From Mucilaginibacter sp. (GTDB taxonomy: Bacteria; Bacteroidota; Bacteroidia; Sphingobacteriales; Sphingobacteriaceae): a stretch of DNA of 32,394 nt. Both the position numbers and the translations under genes were made by a program. The stretch is taken from assembly GCF_028288105.1 (NCBI RefSeq), contig NZ_JAQBOI010000141.1, positions 1 to 32,394 of the forward strand, read 5' to 3'. The notes beneath the pieces are model-generated. The model saw only the letters and a program-made list of their open reading frames with translations. It was not told where the DNA came from and searched no databases. Below are positions 1 to 7,520 of this stretch, one piece after another (the stretch's first letter is position 1; each line of letters starts with the position of its first letter).

Positions 1-507
1 GAGGCATTAGCCCGCCACAAAAAACGTTTCGGGCCAATGGTGAACAATCCTAATTTCGGTACCCTGTTCGAGGGCTGGGGCATTGGCAAGGAAGGCTTCG
101 GTGGCGGCACGGTAAACCATGCCTGGAGCGGCGGTGGCTTAACCGTTCTATCTCAGTATCTGTGCGGTATCGCCCCTGCTAATGCAGCTTATAAAACCAT
201 CCTGATCATGCCCCAACCCGGTTCGGTGAAATCGGCATCGGCACAAATAGCATCGTTGGTGGGTAAGGTAAGCAGCGCATTTACCAATTCACCTGATGTA
301 TTTACCCTAACAACAAGTATCCCGGCAGGCAGCAAAGGTATTATCGGCATCCCCAATAAAGGGTACCATAAAATATGGCTCAATGGCACTTTAATATGGC
401 AGAGTGGAAAGTATCTGAATACAGCAAATGCTGATACCGGTGGTGATAATGATCACATCAAGTTTAAAGTAGCTTCGGGTAAGTGGAATTTTAAGGCGGT
501 GAAGTAA
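1..507 (+). CDS. alpha-L-rhamnosidase (GH78), C-terminal part, cut by window edge
   Basis: The reading frame is open from base 1 to the stop at 505-507, so the start lies outside the window. The visible ~168 residues match the end of bacterial family 78 rhamnosidases. The TLFEGW segment followed by NHAWSGG and a GIAP stretch is the last part of the (alpha/alpha)6 catalytic barrel. The following ~80 residues, rich in beta strands and beginning near the MPQPG motif, fit the C-terminal jelly-roll domain. The enzyme removes terminal L-rhamnose from plant polysaccharides or glycosides, usually in the periplasm. The catalytic acidic residues lie upstream and cannot be checked. The ATG at 37 is internal to the domain and is unlikely to be the true start. 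Confidence 0.8.
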   Translation, partial: EALARHKKRFGPMVNNPNFGTLFEGWGIGKEGFGGGTVNHAWSGGGLTVLSQYLCGIAPANAAYKTILIMPQPGSVKSASAQIASLVGKVSSAFTNSPDVFTLTTSIPAGSKGIIGIPNKGYHKIWLNGTLIWQSGKYLNTANADTGGDNDHIKFKVASGKWNFKAVK

Positions 508-772
508 GTTGAAGTTTGGGCTAAAGCCCACTTTTCTATTTTCTCTCTCCGTCCCATAAATGGGACGGCAATGAATAGGAATTATTAAAAATAACCTGTA
601 TTATCATTGCCGTTGGCTTTAGCCAACAGGTTACAAACAAAAACTTAAGGCTTTAGCCAAAATTCCGCCGTTGTTGGTTTGTCACCAACAACGGCGGAGG
701 AAGTAAGAGAAACAGTTCTACTCCTTTTATGAGAGTGAATAAATACTTAAATTCGCTTTAAACATTACCGCC
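508..772. repeat. cluster of four intergenic palindromes
   Basis: Four hairpins occur within 190 bases. The first is TGGGCT/AGCCCA at 517-530. The second is CCGTCCCA/TGGGACGG at 549-568. The third is GTTGGCT/AGCCAAC at 612-627. The fourth is a perfect 14-bp stem at 665-678 and 684-697 with a 5-nt loop. The GGCT-AAAGCC core recurs (517-530, 612-627 and about 649-658), which is typical of dispersed intergenic repeats in Sphingobacteriaceae. The last stem could stop transcription from the rhamnosidase but lacks a T-run. Confidence 0.6.
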
Positions 773-1081
773 ATGAAAACAGACTACGGAACCCTATCGC
801 AAACCATAAATGGTTTAAAGGAAGAAGGATATACCCTCGATTTTAATATACAGGAAGACAGTCTTGTTTGTAACCATAGCAATACAGAACTATCACCCGA
901 TGAGTTTGAAATAGACGCGGTGTTCCGTTTTGAAGGGGAATCAAACCCGGATGATGAAGAAGTACTTTATGCTATATCTTCTACTAAAAGCAATGTAAAG
1001 GGCCTGCTGGTAAACGGTTATGGTATCTCTAACGATGCTACATCAGCAGCATTGGTGCAAAAATTAAAAACACATTTGTAG
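773..1081 (+). CDS. small conserved Bacteroidota protein of unknown function
   Basis: A 102-residue acidic soluble protein without signal peptide or membrane segment. The pattern (GYTLDFN near residue 19, then SPDEFEID, a VFRFEGESNPDDEE stretch, VLYAISS and GLLVNGYG) matches a small family common in Bacteroidota. From memory, such proteins are often labelled 'phosphoribosylpyrophosphate synthetase' in databases. That label is almost certainly wrong here: the protein is about a third of the length of PRPP synthetase, and no PRPP-binding loop is visible. It is monocistronic, between two repeat-rich gaps. Function is unknown. Confidence 0.75.
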   Translation: MKTDYGTLSQTINGLKEEGYTLDFNIQEDSLVCNHSNTELSPDEFEIDAVFRFEGESNPDDEEVLYAISSTKSNVKGLLVNGYGISNDATSAALVQKLKTHL

Positions 1082-1106
1082 ATTGTATCAATATTCATAA
1101 CCACCC

Positions 1107-1204
1107 TGTCATTTCGAACGAGGTACGAGGAGAAATCTTTACAACAGACATAATGGCTTTGTATAATCCGGATATATGGTATAAAATATTCGTTCGAAAT
1201 GACA
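1107..1204. repeat. dispersed inverted-repeat element
   Basis: A 14-bp perfect inverted repeat bounds a 98-bp unit: TGTCATTTCGAACG at 1107-1120 and its complement at 1191-1204. The left arm continues into GAGGTACGAGGAGAAATC, a phrase I recognise as abundant between genes in Sphingobacteriaceae genomes. It carries no convincing gene. It is probably a non-autonomous palindromic repeat. Confidence 0.55.
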
Positions 1205-1308
1205 TTCGCACTTTTACGAAAAGTCGTTTATAACATTTTTGATACATACTCAATAATTCCCAAAAATCCAATAACATACCGGCTTTTTGTTTAATTATTA
1301 TTCGTTCT

Positions 1309-1331
1309 AAATTGCTAAAAATGTGCAATTT
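1309..1331. promoter_or_regulatory. inverted repeat upstream of cydA
   Basis: AAATTGC at 1309-1315 and GCAATTT at 1325-1331 form a 7-bp inverted repeat with a 9-nt spacer, centred about 50 bp before the cydA start. It could be an operator for a redox or oxygen regulator, but it does not match a named consensus. Confidence 0.25.
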
Positions 1332-1369
1332 ATATAGCTAAGCATTAGTATAGTACTTAAACTTGCACT

Positions 1370-2692
1370 ATGGATAATTTTATGGCCGCCAGGTCGCAAA
1401 TGGCATTGTCCCTGGGCTTTCACATCATATTTTCGTGCATTGGAATGGTGATGCCATTCTTTATGGCGGTATCTCACTTTATATGGCTAAAAACCGGCAA
1501 TCCGGTCTATCAAAATGTAACCAAAGCCTGGAGCAAGGGCGTGGCTATATTTTTCGCTACCGGCGCGGTATCCGGCACGGTGCTATCCTTTGAGCTGGGG
1601 CTGTTATGGCCAACCTTTATGAAACATGCCGGACCAATTTTTGGCATGCCCTTTTCGCTGGAAGGAACCGCCTTTTTTATAGAGGCAATAGCTTTAGGCT
1701 TTTTCCTGTATGGCTGGAACAGGTTTAACCGATGGTTTCATTGGTTTACAGGTGTTGTGGTGGGCGTAAGCGGTTTAATATCGGGCATACTGGTAGTTGC
1801 CGCCAACGCATGGATGAACAGTCCGTCCGGCTTCGACTTTGTGGATGGTAAATACCTGAACATCGACCCTATAAAAGCCATGTTTAACCCCGCATGGTTC
1901 TCGCAGGCCCTGCACATGTCTGTCGCGGCATTTGCGGCTACAGGCTTTGCCGTGGCGGGTGTACACGCGTTAATGATAATGCGAAAACGAAATGTAGGTT
2001 TCCATATGCCGGCTTTTAAAATAGCAGCCGTGTTTGGTGTAGTAGCTGCCATATTACAGCCATTAAGCGGCGATATATCGGCCAAAATGGTAGCAAAAAG
2101 GCAACCTGCCAAACTTGCCGCAATGGAAGCACATTTTAAAACAGAACCCTACTCCTCTCTTATTATTGGCGGCATCCCCGATATTAAAAATAAGAAGGTA
2201 GACTACGCCATTGAGCTGCCCGGCATGCTGAGCTTTATGGTGCATGACGATTTTAAAACACCTGTAACAGGCCTTGACCAGATCCCCGAGAAAGACCAGC
2301 CTCCTATAGCGGTTACGCATTATGCTTTCCAGCTAATGGTGGCTTTAGGTATGCTGATGATGGGCTTGGGTATAATATATTTGATTGCTATCTTCAAGAA
2401 AAAGAGTTGGTTTGATAAACGCTGGTTCCTTAAGCTGTTTATATGGGCAACTCCAATAGGCTTTATTGCCGTTGAGGCCGGATGGGCGGTTACCGAAGTT
2501 GGCCGCCAACCCTGGATAATACAAGGCGTTATGCGCACTGCCGATGCGGTTACCCCCATGCCTGGTATAGGTTATTCGTTTTACCTGTTTACAGCCGTAT
2601 ATTTCACGTTGAGCCTTGCGGTAATATTTTTGCTTTACAGGCAGATAAAAATGGTACCCGAGATTTATGATACTAAAACCGTTGCACATTAA
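1370..2692 (+). CDS. cydA: cytochrome bd quinol oxidase subunit I
   Basis: A 440-residue polytopic inner-membrane protein that oxidises quinol and holds hemes b558, b595 and d. The key residues are visible: His18 (b595 ligand equivalent), Glu98 and Glu105 in the SLEGTAFFIEA segment (heme d/proton site), His182 and Met323 (b558 axial ligands), and the family signature GRQPW at 378-382. Lys248 and Glu253 in QPAKLAAMEA match the quinol-binding Q-loop. The length indicates the short Q-loop type rather than the longer E. coli form. ATG start. cydB follows after 11 nt, so the two genes form an operon. The enzyme gives high-affinity respiration at low oxygen and tolerance to NO, cyanide and sulfide. 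Confidence 0.96.
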   Translation: MDNFMAARSQMALSLGFHIIFSCIGMVMPFFMAVSHFIWLKTGNPVYQNVTKAWSKGVAIFFATGAVSGTVLSFELGLLWPTFMKHAGPIFGMPFSLEGTAFFIEAIALGFFLYGWNRFNRWFHWFTGVVVGVSGLISGILVVAANAWMNSPSGFDFVDGKYLNIDPIKAMFNPAWFSQALHMSVAAFAATGFAVAGVHALMIMRKRNVGFHMPAFKIAAVFGVVAAILQPLSGDISAKMVAKRQPAKLAAMEAHFKTEPYSSLIIGGIPDIKNKKVDYAIELPGMLSFMVHDDFKTPVTGLDQIPEKDQPPIAVTHYAFQLMVALGMLMMGLGIIYLIAIFKKKSWFDKRWFLKLFIWATPIGFIAVEAGWAVTEVGRQPWIIQGVMRTADAVTPMPGIGYSFYLFTAVYFTLSLAVIFLLYRQIKMVPEIYDTKTVAH

Positions 2693-2703
2693 ATAGCAAA
2701 CCC

Positions 2704-3738
2704 ATGATGATATATGTTGTGATCGTTTTTTTATGGGTAGCCTTGCTGCTGTATCTTGTTATGGGCGGTGCCGATTTTGGTGCTGGCATAATTGAGATGT
2801 TTACGTCGAACAAAAATAAATCGCGCACCCGCAGGATAATGTATAACGCCATTGGGCCGATATGGGAGGCTAACCATATGTGGCTGATCATCGCTATTGT
2901 AATACTGTTTGTTGGTTTCCCTGTGATATATGCCACCATGTCTACTTATCTGCATATCCCGCTCACGGTGATGCTAATGGGCATTATAGCACGCGGCACA
3001 GCCCTCGCCTTCCGTAATTACGATGCGGTGCACGATAACATGCAAAAGGTTTACAACAAGATCTTTGTGTACTCCAGCTTTATTACGCCCCTGTTTTTGG
3101 GTATTATAGCAGGCAGCGCGGTATCCGGACGGGTTGATCCGCAGGCCACCAACTTTATGGATGCCTATGTATATAGCTGGCTCAACTGGTTCTCGGTGGC
3201 TATTGGCTTTTTCACGGTTGCGTTATGCGGATTTTTGGCTGCCATTTACCTTATTGGTGAAACCCACGACGATGCCGAACGCAAAAGCTTTATCCGCAAA
3301 GCGAAAATCATGAACGTAGCTGCTGTAGTAGCCGGTTCGGTTGTTTTTATCGCCTCGATAAAAGAGAACATTCCGCTGGTACAGTGGGTGTTTGGCAACT
3401 TTATTGGTATCGCCGCTGTAAGCGCGGCAAGCGTTTCCCTGATAGTTATGTGGTACCTTATCGCCAAAGGCAAACGCTTTATTATACGGGTGCTGGCCGG
3501 TTTCCAAATGACTATGATATTGCTCACCACCACGTACAAGCACTACCCAAATATTATTATCCTGAAAAACGGCGGGCACCTATCCCTCATTGATGACCAG
3601 GGTGCCGAGAAAACAATTCAATCGCTTGGGATAGCTTTACTGATTGGTAGTATATTTATCCTCCCCGCGCTGTTTTATTTGGTTTGGAGCTTTCAGCAGA
3701 AACCGGAACAGGTGGATAACGAGATGCATGGCCATTAA
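2704..3738 (+). CDS. cydB: cytochrome bd quinol oxidase subunit II
   Basis: A 344-residue membrane protein with about eight to nine hydrophobic helices. Family hallmarks are GGADFGAG at 21-28 in the first helix and GPIWEANHMW at 51-60 in the second. The NH form of that second motif, in place of the NE of E. coli CydB, is common in the short Q-loop/CIO-like branch. It pairs with CydA and carries no heme itself. Two Met codons are adjacent at the start, so 2707 is equally possible. No cydX-like mini-gene is seen behind it, and no cydCD assembly transporter is nearby. Confidence 0.94.
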   Translation: MMIYVVIVFLWVALLLYLVMGGADFGAGIIEMFTSNKNKSRTRRIMYNAIGPIWEANHMWLIIAIVILFVGFPVIYATMSTYLHIPLTVMLMGIIARGTALAFRNYDAVHDNMQKVYNKIFVYSSFITPLFLGIIAGSAVSGRVDPQATNFMDAYVYSWLNWFSVAIGFFTVALCGFLAAIYLIGETHDDAERKSFIRKAKIMNVAAVVAGSVVFIASIKENIPLVQWVFGNFIGIAAVSAASVSLIVMWYLIAKGKRFIIRVLAGFQMTMILLTTTYKHYPNIIILKNGGHLSLIDDQGAEKTIQSLGIALLIGSIFILPALFYLVWSFQQKPEQVDNEMHGH

Positions 3739-3742
3739 ACAA

Positions 3743-3772
3743 AACAGCCACCACCATTCAGCAATGGCTGTT
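3743..3772. terminator. hairpin between convergent cydB and glycosyltransferase
   Basis: AACAGCCA (3743-3750) pairs with TGGCTGTT (3765-3772) across a 14-nt loop. It lies just after the cydB stop and just after the end of the minus-strand glycosyltransferase, so it could act on both. No long T-run follows. Confidence 0.4.
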
Positions 3773-3803
3773 ACTAAGTTGTATTAAGTTAACGTTAACA
3801 GTA

Positions 3804-4979
3804 TCAGGCTAACACTAATTGCTCGGGCCGTTTAAATACAAGGCTTTTTACATCATCAAAATATGTTTGGGCCAGTTGGTCCCAACTTAATTGTTTACTG
3901 CACTGCAAGCCTTCGGTTGAAAATTGGGCGCTGAGCAGTTTATTGTTTAGTATCAGGTCAATTTTTTCTGCATAATCTGCCGCGTTATAGGGGCTGCATT
4001 TAAAACCGTTGATACCCTGTTCAATGAAATCTTTTGAGCCGCCGCCATCTGCAATAACACAAGGCAACCCCGATGCCATGGCTTCTACCACCACATTGCC
4101 ATAAGTTTCAGATACAGATGGAAACAGGAAAACATCCGCAGACGCGTAAAAAACAGAGAGATACTGATGATCGATTTTACCTGTGAATATAGCTTTCTTC
4201 ATCCGGGTTTCGCAGGTTTGGCGGGCAATACCATCTCCAACAACCAAAAAATTTATAGGTGTGGCCCTGGTTTGCATTTGATCATAAATAGCGAAAAGCG
4301 TTTCCAGGTTCTTCTCCCAAACCAAGCGACTGGCAAATATTATGGTTGGATTTTTATTGTTTGTAAGGCGCTGTATCAAGCTCGAATCCTTTTTGTCTGG
4401 CGAGAACAAACGCGTATCTATCCCCCGTTTCCAGATCTTCATTTTTGCGGAATAGATGCCCATTTCGCAAAGCTCTATTTTTATACTTTCAGATGGGACA
4501 TACACCTTATCGCAACGGTTGTAAAAGCTTTTATGCTCAAGGGTTATCCTTTGCTTAATGGCTTTGATAAGAACCGGGGCGTATTTAAAATAATAATCTA
4601 CGTAAGATATAAAATGGGTGTGGTAAATACTTATTACCGGTAAACCATTTCGGTTTGCATAATCTAACCCAAAATTCCCTAAAAAAGATGGTGTAGCGAT
4701 ATGAATAACATCGGCACCAAATTCTGCCAGCCTATTATTTAAACGGGTTTGTGCAAAAAAAGGCAGGCCTATAGAATAATTTGTGTTTATCGGCAGTGTT
4801 ATAGCGGGTATTTTAAGGGAATCAAAGCCTAAAAGTTTATCGGGCCCCGCACCGTAAATAAACAGGTATTGGAATTTTGCAGTATCAACGCGGTTTATCA
4901 GCTGGAACATAGTGCGCACGGCACCGTCGAAGTCTTCAACCAGTATATCGGCAAAAAATGCGACTTTAACTTTTCTCAA
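3804..4979 (-). CDS. GT4-family glycosyltransferase
   Basis: A 391-residue GT-B fold enzyme of the glycosyl transferase group 1 type. The N-terminal domain starts with KVAFFADI and has a DG pair near 18-19. The C-terminal domain begins near IIFASRLVWEKN (Arg218, Lys223, sugar-nucleotide phosphate contacts) and contains the E-x7-E pair Glu291/Glu299. The KRGIDTRLFSP segment resembles GDP-mannose-dependent alpha-mannosyltransferases (MgtA/PimB-like) and the sulfolipid synthase SqdX. The acceptor is probably a lipid or surface glycan. The start codon is TTG at 4979-4977, preceded by AGGGAG at good spacing. No Met occurs before residue 24, and starting there would remove the first beta strand. 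A membrane mini-protein gene lies 38 nt upstream. Confidence 0.88.
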   Translation of the reverse strand: MRKVKVAFFADILVEDFDGAVRTMFQLINRVDTAKFQYLFIYGAGPDKLLGFDSLKIPAITLPINTNYSIGLPFFAQTRLNNRLAEFGADVIHIATPSFLGNFGLDYANRNGLPVISIYHTHFISYVDYYFKYAPVLIKAIKQRITLEHKSFYNRCDKVYVPSESIKIELCEMGIYSAKMKIWKRGIDTRLFSPDKKDSSLIQRLTNNKNPTIIFASRLVWEKNLETLFAIYDQMQTRATPINFLVVGDGIARQTCETRMKKAIFTGKIDHQYLSVFYASADVFLFPSVSETYGNVVVEAMASGLPCVIADGGGSKDFIEQGINGFKCSPYNAADYAEKIDLILNNKLLSAQFSTEGLQCSKQLSWDQLAQTYFDDVKSLVFKRPEQLVLA

Positions 4980-5024
4980 ACGTTCTCCCTTTCAATAGCT
5001 GCTGAATATTATTCTTCAAGTCCA

Positions 5025-5186
5025 TCAGGATATAGAATGAGAATGCTGATTTTTGTGTTTAAGCCTTTGCCTAATACTTTTTTTAGCATCTCCATTAGGT
5101 TTTAGAGGGATGCGCGAAGCTACCCATATTACAAATGCCGCAATCAGAAGCATTGCCAGATCAAGCGATGAATATCCCATTTCCAT
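5025..5186 (-). CDS. 53-residue single-pass membrane mini-protein
   Basis: A short open frame from ATG at 5186 to TGA at 5025-5027, on the same strand as the glycosyltransferase and 45 nt from its start. The first ~25 residues form one hydrophobic helix (LAMLLIAAFVIWVAS). The remainder is basic and His/Ser-rich (many Lys, Arg and His). This pattern fits an N-out, C-in single-pass protein. The organised hydrophobic-then-basic composition argues for a real gene, but no family is recognised. It could be a small membrane partner of the glycosyltransferase; that is inference from position only. Confidence 0.42.
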   Translation of the reverse strand: MEMGYSSLDLAMLLIAAFVIWVASRIPLKPNGDAKKSIRQRLKHKNQHSHSIS

Positions 5187-5370
5187 TTGTTTTATATTAT
5201 TAATACAATAAAGTTACGGGCTTTGTTTAACAAAAATGTTAAGGTTAAGTTATCAGATAAATAAGTATTATAGCTTGTTGGAATTAAGCTTTGGATTTTG
5301 GACTCACTATTACCCGCCCCTTATTTACACAAAGCTATATACCGTAAAAGTTTTTAAGGTTAAATAATTG

Positions 5371-6006
5371 TTACATTTCGTTAACGCTTAACAATTGCCC
5401 GGCTTGTTGTTCAGTTTGAATGAACAGCTTGTCTAAGTGATTGATGTATCGCTGTAAGTCGGTAGGTATATCAGCGTTTTTTTCTACATCATGAAAGTGG
5501 ATACTTTCCAGCGGCTGCATACCGGTAAAGGCATTCATACGGTGAAAACCGAACAGCGCCCCTTCATCAACAGTACGCTCATTAAAGAACTCGCCGGGTA
5601 GCGTAAATGCCTCTTTAGGTGCATTCCATGATGAGGTAAGCAGGTACTTTTTACCATGCAGCATCCCTCCTGTACCATAATTAATGGCCGGATTGGCAGA
5701 TGAACGGCCATCGCTATGGTATATACCATTCTGATGGCCTTCGGTAAATACCTCATCAATATACTTTTTAAACCCATGTGGTAATTGGAACCACCAAACC
5801 GGTGTATGATAAATAATTACATCGGCCCATTTGTAGTTCTCTACCTCCTGCTTAGAGTCATATACATGGTTAACATCTGTTGAGCGTACCTCAAACCCAT
5901 CTTTATCAGAAAAATAGGCTATGGTAGTATCTAACAAAGTTTTGTTGAATTTACCACCTGAATGGCCAAAAACCTGACCGCCGTTTATTACAAATATGTT
6001 TTTCAT
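5371..6006 (-). CDS. mdaB: MdaB-like NAD(P)H:quinone oxidoreductase
   Basis: A 211-residue flavodoxin-like protein that closely follows E. coli MdaB along its length. Shared segments include FVINGG at the start, WADVIIYHTPVWW, KKYIDEVFTEGH, YGTGGMLHGKKY, SSWNAPKEAF and the terminal FHDVEKNADIP. The family binds FAD and reduces quinones by two electrons with NAD(P)H, protecting against oxidative and electrophile stress. The protein is cytoplasmic. It is transcribed away from the LysR gene at 6108; that arrangement usually means the regulator controls this gene. An exact TAnnTTTG element precedes it on the minus strand (6039-6032). Confidence 0.9.
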   Translation of the reverse strand: MKNIFVINGGQVFGHSGGKFNKTLLDTTIAYFSDKDGFEVRSTDVNHVYDSKQEVENYKWADVIIYHTPVWWFQLPHGFKKYIDEVFTEGHQNGIYHSDGRSSANPAINYGTGGMLHGKKYLLTSSWNAPKEAFTLPGEFFNERTVDEGALFGFHRMNAFTGMQPLESIHFHDVEKNADIPTDLQRYINHLDKLFIQTEQQAGQLLSVNEM

Positions 6007-6031
6007 TTTCTTATCTCTTTTAAATCTTACA

Positions 6032-6083
6032 CAAAAATACCGTTCAATAGTCTACTATTAAAATAATATAAATCATACATTTG
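6032..6083. promoter_or_regulatory. divergent mdaB/lysR promoters with a central palindrome
   Basis: Two Bacteroidota -7 elements face outward: TATTTTTG on the minus strand (6039-6032) for mdaB and TACATTTG on the plus strand (6076-6083) for the LysR gene. Between them lies the palindrome AATAGT-CT-ACTATT (6046-6059), which also satisfies the T-N11-A style of LysR sites. It is positioned to control both genes. Neither -33 element is clear. Confidence 0.45.
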
Positions 6084-6107
6084 CATCATAATTATAATAG
6101 ATAGAGT

Positions 6108-7004
6108 ATGGTAAACTTTGAATGGTTCAGAACATTTAAAGCGATATATGAAACAGGTTCATTAACCGGCGCAGCCGAAGTCTTGTTTATTTCGCAACCT
6201 GGTGTAAGCTTGCACCTGAGTTCGTTAGAATCATATGTGGGCTATAAATTGTTCGACAGAAGCTCGCGCAAGATGGTATCGACTGAACGTGGGAAAGTGC
6301 TGTACAACTATATACAGGAGGCCGTTTGCAAGCTGGAAGATGCGGAAAGGCATTTTCATAAAAGCACTGAAAAAGATGTGCCGACAATTAGCATAGGTAT
6401 GTGTTTTGAAACATTTCAGTTCACGTTAGAACCGTACCTGCCTACGCTGCCTTTTAACCTAATTATTAAATTTGGTGAGTACCCCCAAATGCTGAGCGAT
6501 TTGGATAGTGGTATACTTGATATGATAATTACTCCGCAAAAAGGTGATTATAAAGGATTGGAGTATAAGCCATTTTTTAAAGAGAAAATTGTGATTGTTG
6601 CGGGTGCAAAAACAGAGACCAAAGAATTTAACAGCCTAAAAAAAATAAAAGATAAGACTGGGATATTAAACTGGCTAAAAACCCAAACCTGGTATGGTAC
6701 CACAGGCGACATGGAACACCTAAGGCGCTTTTGGCATATCAACTTTGGCAAACGCCCCGATTTTAAACCCAATTATATTGTGCCCAATATGAGCTCTATA
6801 CTCCGTTGCCTGAGCGGCGGTAACGGGCTTGCAGTTATTCCGGACTTTTTATCAAAAAAGGAATTGGATGCCGGCAATATAAAGGTGCTTTGGGAGGGCG
6901 ATAATTTGATTGAAAACACTCTTTACTTTGGCACCAGAAAGAAATCGATATATACCGAACAAATTGAGCTAATAGAAAATATTTTTATCAAAGAGATGAT
7001 TTAA
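6108..7004 (+). CDS. LysR-family transcriptional regulator
   Basis: A 298-residue protein with the LysR winged HTH at residues 3-62: FEWFRTFKAIYETGSLTGAAE, then LFISQPGVSLHLSSLE and GYKLFDRSSR. The effector-binding domain follows from about residue 90 (VPTISIGM), with the typical two-lobed periplasmic-binding-protein fold. It is divergent from mdaB, with a palindrome between the genes. The natural inference is that it senses a quinone or electrophile and switches mdaB on. The inducer cannot be read from sequence. Confidence 0.9.
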   Translation: MVNFEWFRTFKAIYETGSLTGAAEVLFISQPGVSLHLSSLESYVGYKLFDRSSRKMVSTERGKVLYNYIQEAVCKLEDAERHFHKSTEKDVPTISIGMCFETFQFTLEPYLPTLPFNLIIKFGEYPQMLSDLDSGILDMIITPQKGDYKGLEYKPFFKEKIVIVAGAKTETKEFNSLKKIKDKTGILNWLKTQTWYGTTGDMEHLRRFWHINFGKRPDFKPNYIVPNMSSILRCLSGGNGLAVIPDFLSKKELDAGNIKVLWEGDNLIENTLYFGTRKKSIYTEQIELIENIFIKEMI

Positions 7005-7021
7005 GCGCGCTGATACTGATT

Positions 7022-7090
7022 ATAACAAGCTTCCAAACCCTTTTCATTAAACTTTAGTGTAAATAAATCACCTATAAAACAGCTTGTTAT
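7022..7090. repeat. 10-bp inverted repeat after the LysR gene
   Basis: ATAACAAGCT at 7022-7031 and AGCTTGTTAT at 7081-7090 are perfect complements 49 nt apart. They could form a long-range stem ending the LysR transcript. No T-run is attached, so a terminator role is uncertain. Confidence 0.3.
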
Positions 7091-7117
7091 GTTATTGAAT
7101 TAAAAAATGAAATCATT

Positions 7118-7149
7118 TTTGTAATTCCGGGTTCAATTTTACATATTTG
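7118..7149 (+). promoter_or_regulatory. promoter of the CAU tRNA
   Basis: TTTG at 7118-7121, a 20-nt spacer and CATATTTG at 7142-7149 (one mismatch to TAnnTTTG) lie 27 nt before the tRNA. The spacing matches the Bacteroidota housekeeping sigma factor. Confidence 0.5.
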
Positions 7150-7176
7150 CAACCTCGAAAATAACAACTATTTTCA

Positions 7177-7250
7177 GCGCCTATAGCTCAGTTGGTTAGA
7201 GTAGAAGACTCATAATCTTTTGGTCCCTGGTTCGAGCCCAGGTGGGCGCA
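7177..7250 (+). tRNA. tRNA with CAU anticodon (elongator Met or lysidine-type Ile2)
   Basis: The cloverleaf is complete. The acceptor GCGCCTA pairs with TGGGCGC. A D-arm with the AGTTGGTTA loop follows. The anticodon stem GAAGA/TCTTT carries the loop CTCATAA (anticodon 7211-7213), and the T-arm is CCTGG-TTCGAGC-CCAGG. The discriminator is A and CCA is not encoded. Initiator tRNA is excluded because base pair 1-72 is a true G-C pair. The C4-G69 and C5-G68 acceptor pairs and the T-arm resemble E. coli ileX, whose C34 is changed to lysidine by TilS, more than E. coli elongator tRNA-Met. Software would likely report tRNA-Met. Confidence 0.93.
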
Positions 7251-7274
7251 CAAAGTCGACAAGTTCTACACCTT

Positions 7275-7308
7275 AAAAACCCTTAAATCGCTGATTTAAG
7301 GGTTTTTT
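7275..7308 (+). terminator. intrinsic terminator of the tRNA
   Basis: A 15-bp stem (7275-7289 with 7293-7307) closed by the 3-nt loop GCT ends in a run of six T. It is among the clearest rho-independent terminators in the window and lies 24 nt after the tRNA. Confidence 0.85.
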
Positions 7309-7322
7309 CATTAATTACACTT

Positions 7323-7497
7323 TTAATAACCCTTCCTAAAGCCAAAGTTCTCGTTATCTATTCGATTATAAAACTCGCGCTGCTTCGCAGGATCGTAAAA
7401 AGCAGTCGCGTAAAAATCGGAATTAGTGCATAAAGTTATAAAAGCGGGTTGACGCCCCCCTTTCTGTTGTCAGGTTCAATCTTAATGATTGAAACAT
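7323..7497 (-). pseudogene. possible gene remnant downstream of the tRNA, unknown family
   Basis: Read on the minus strand, a frame of about 48 codons ends at TAA 7323-7325 and reads like real protein: RQPAFITLC, then FYATAFYDPAKQREFYNRI, then NFGFRKGY. It has no usable start codon. In the neighbouring frame an ATG at 7497 reads into the same place. The two frames would join if the six-G tract (plus-strand C's at 7455-7460) were one base shorter. This suggests a small gene broken by a homopolymer slip, or a 3' fragment left after a rearrangement. It could also be chance. Confidence 0.3.
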
Positions 7498-7520
7498 TCC
7501 AAATAATAATTAAAAATAAA

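Noticed and set aside
508..720. Possible CRISPR array from repeated GGCT-AAAGCC blocks
   Set aside because: Units are self-complementary, of different lengths and irregularly spaced, with no constant repeat or spacer size.
1738..2112. Open frame of 124 codons on the minus strand inside cydA
   Set aside because: Fully antisense to a certain gene, with a residue mix lacking protein character; a shadow of cydA codon use.
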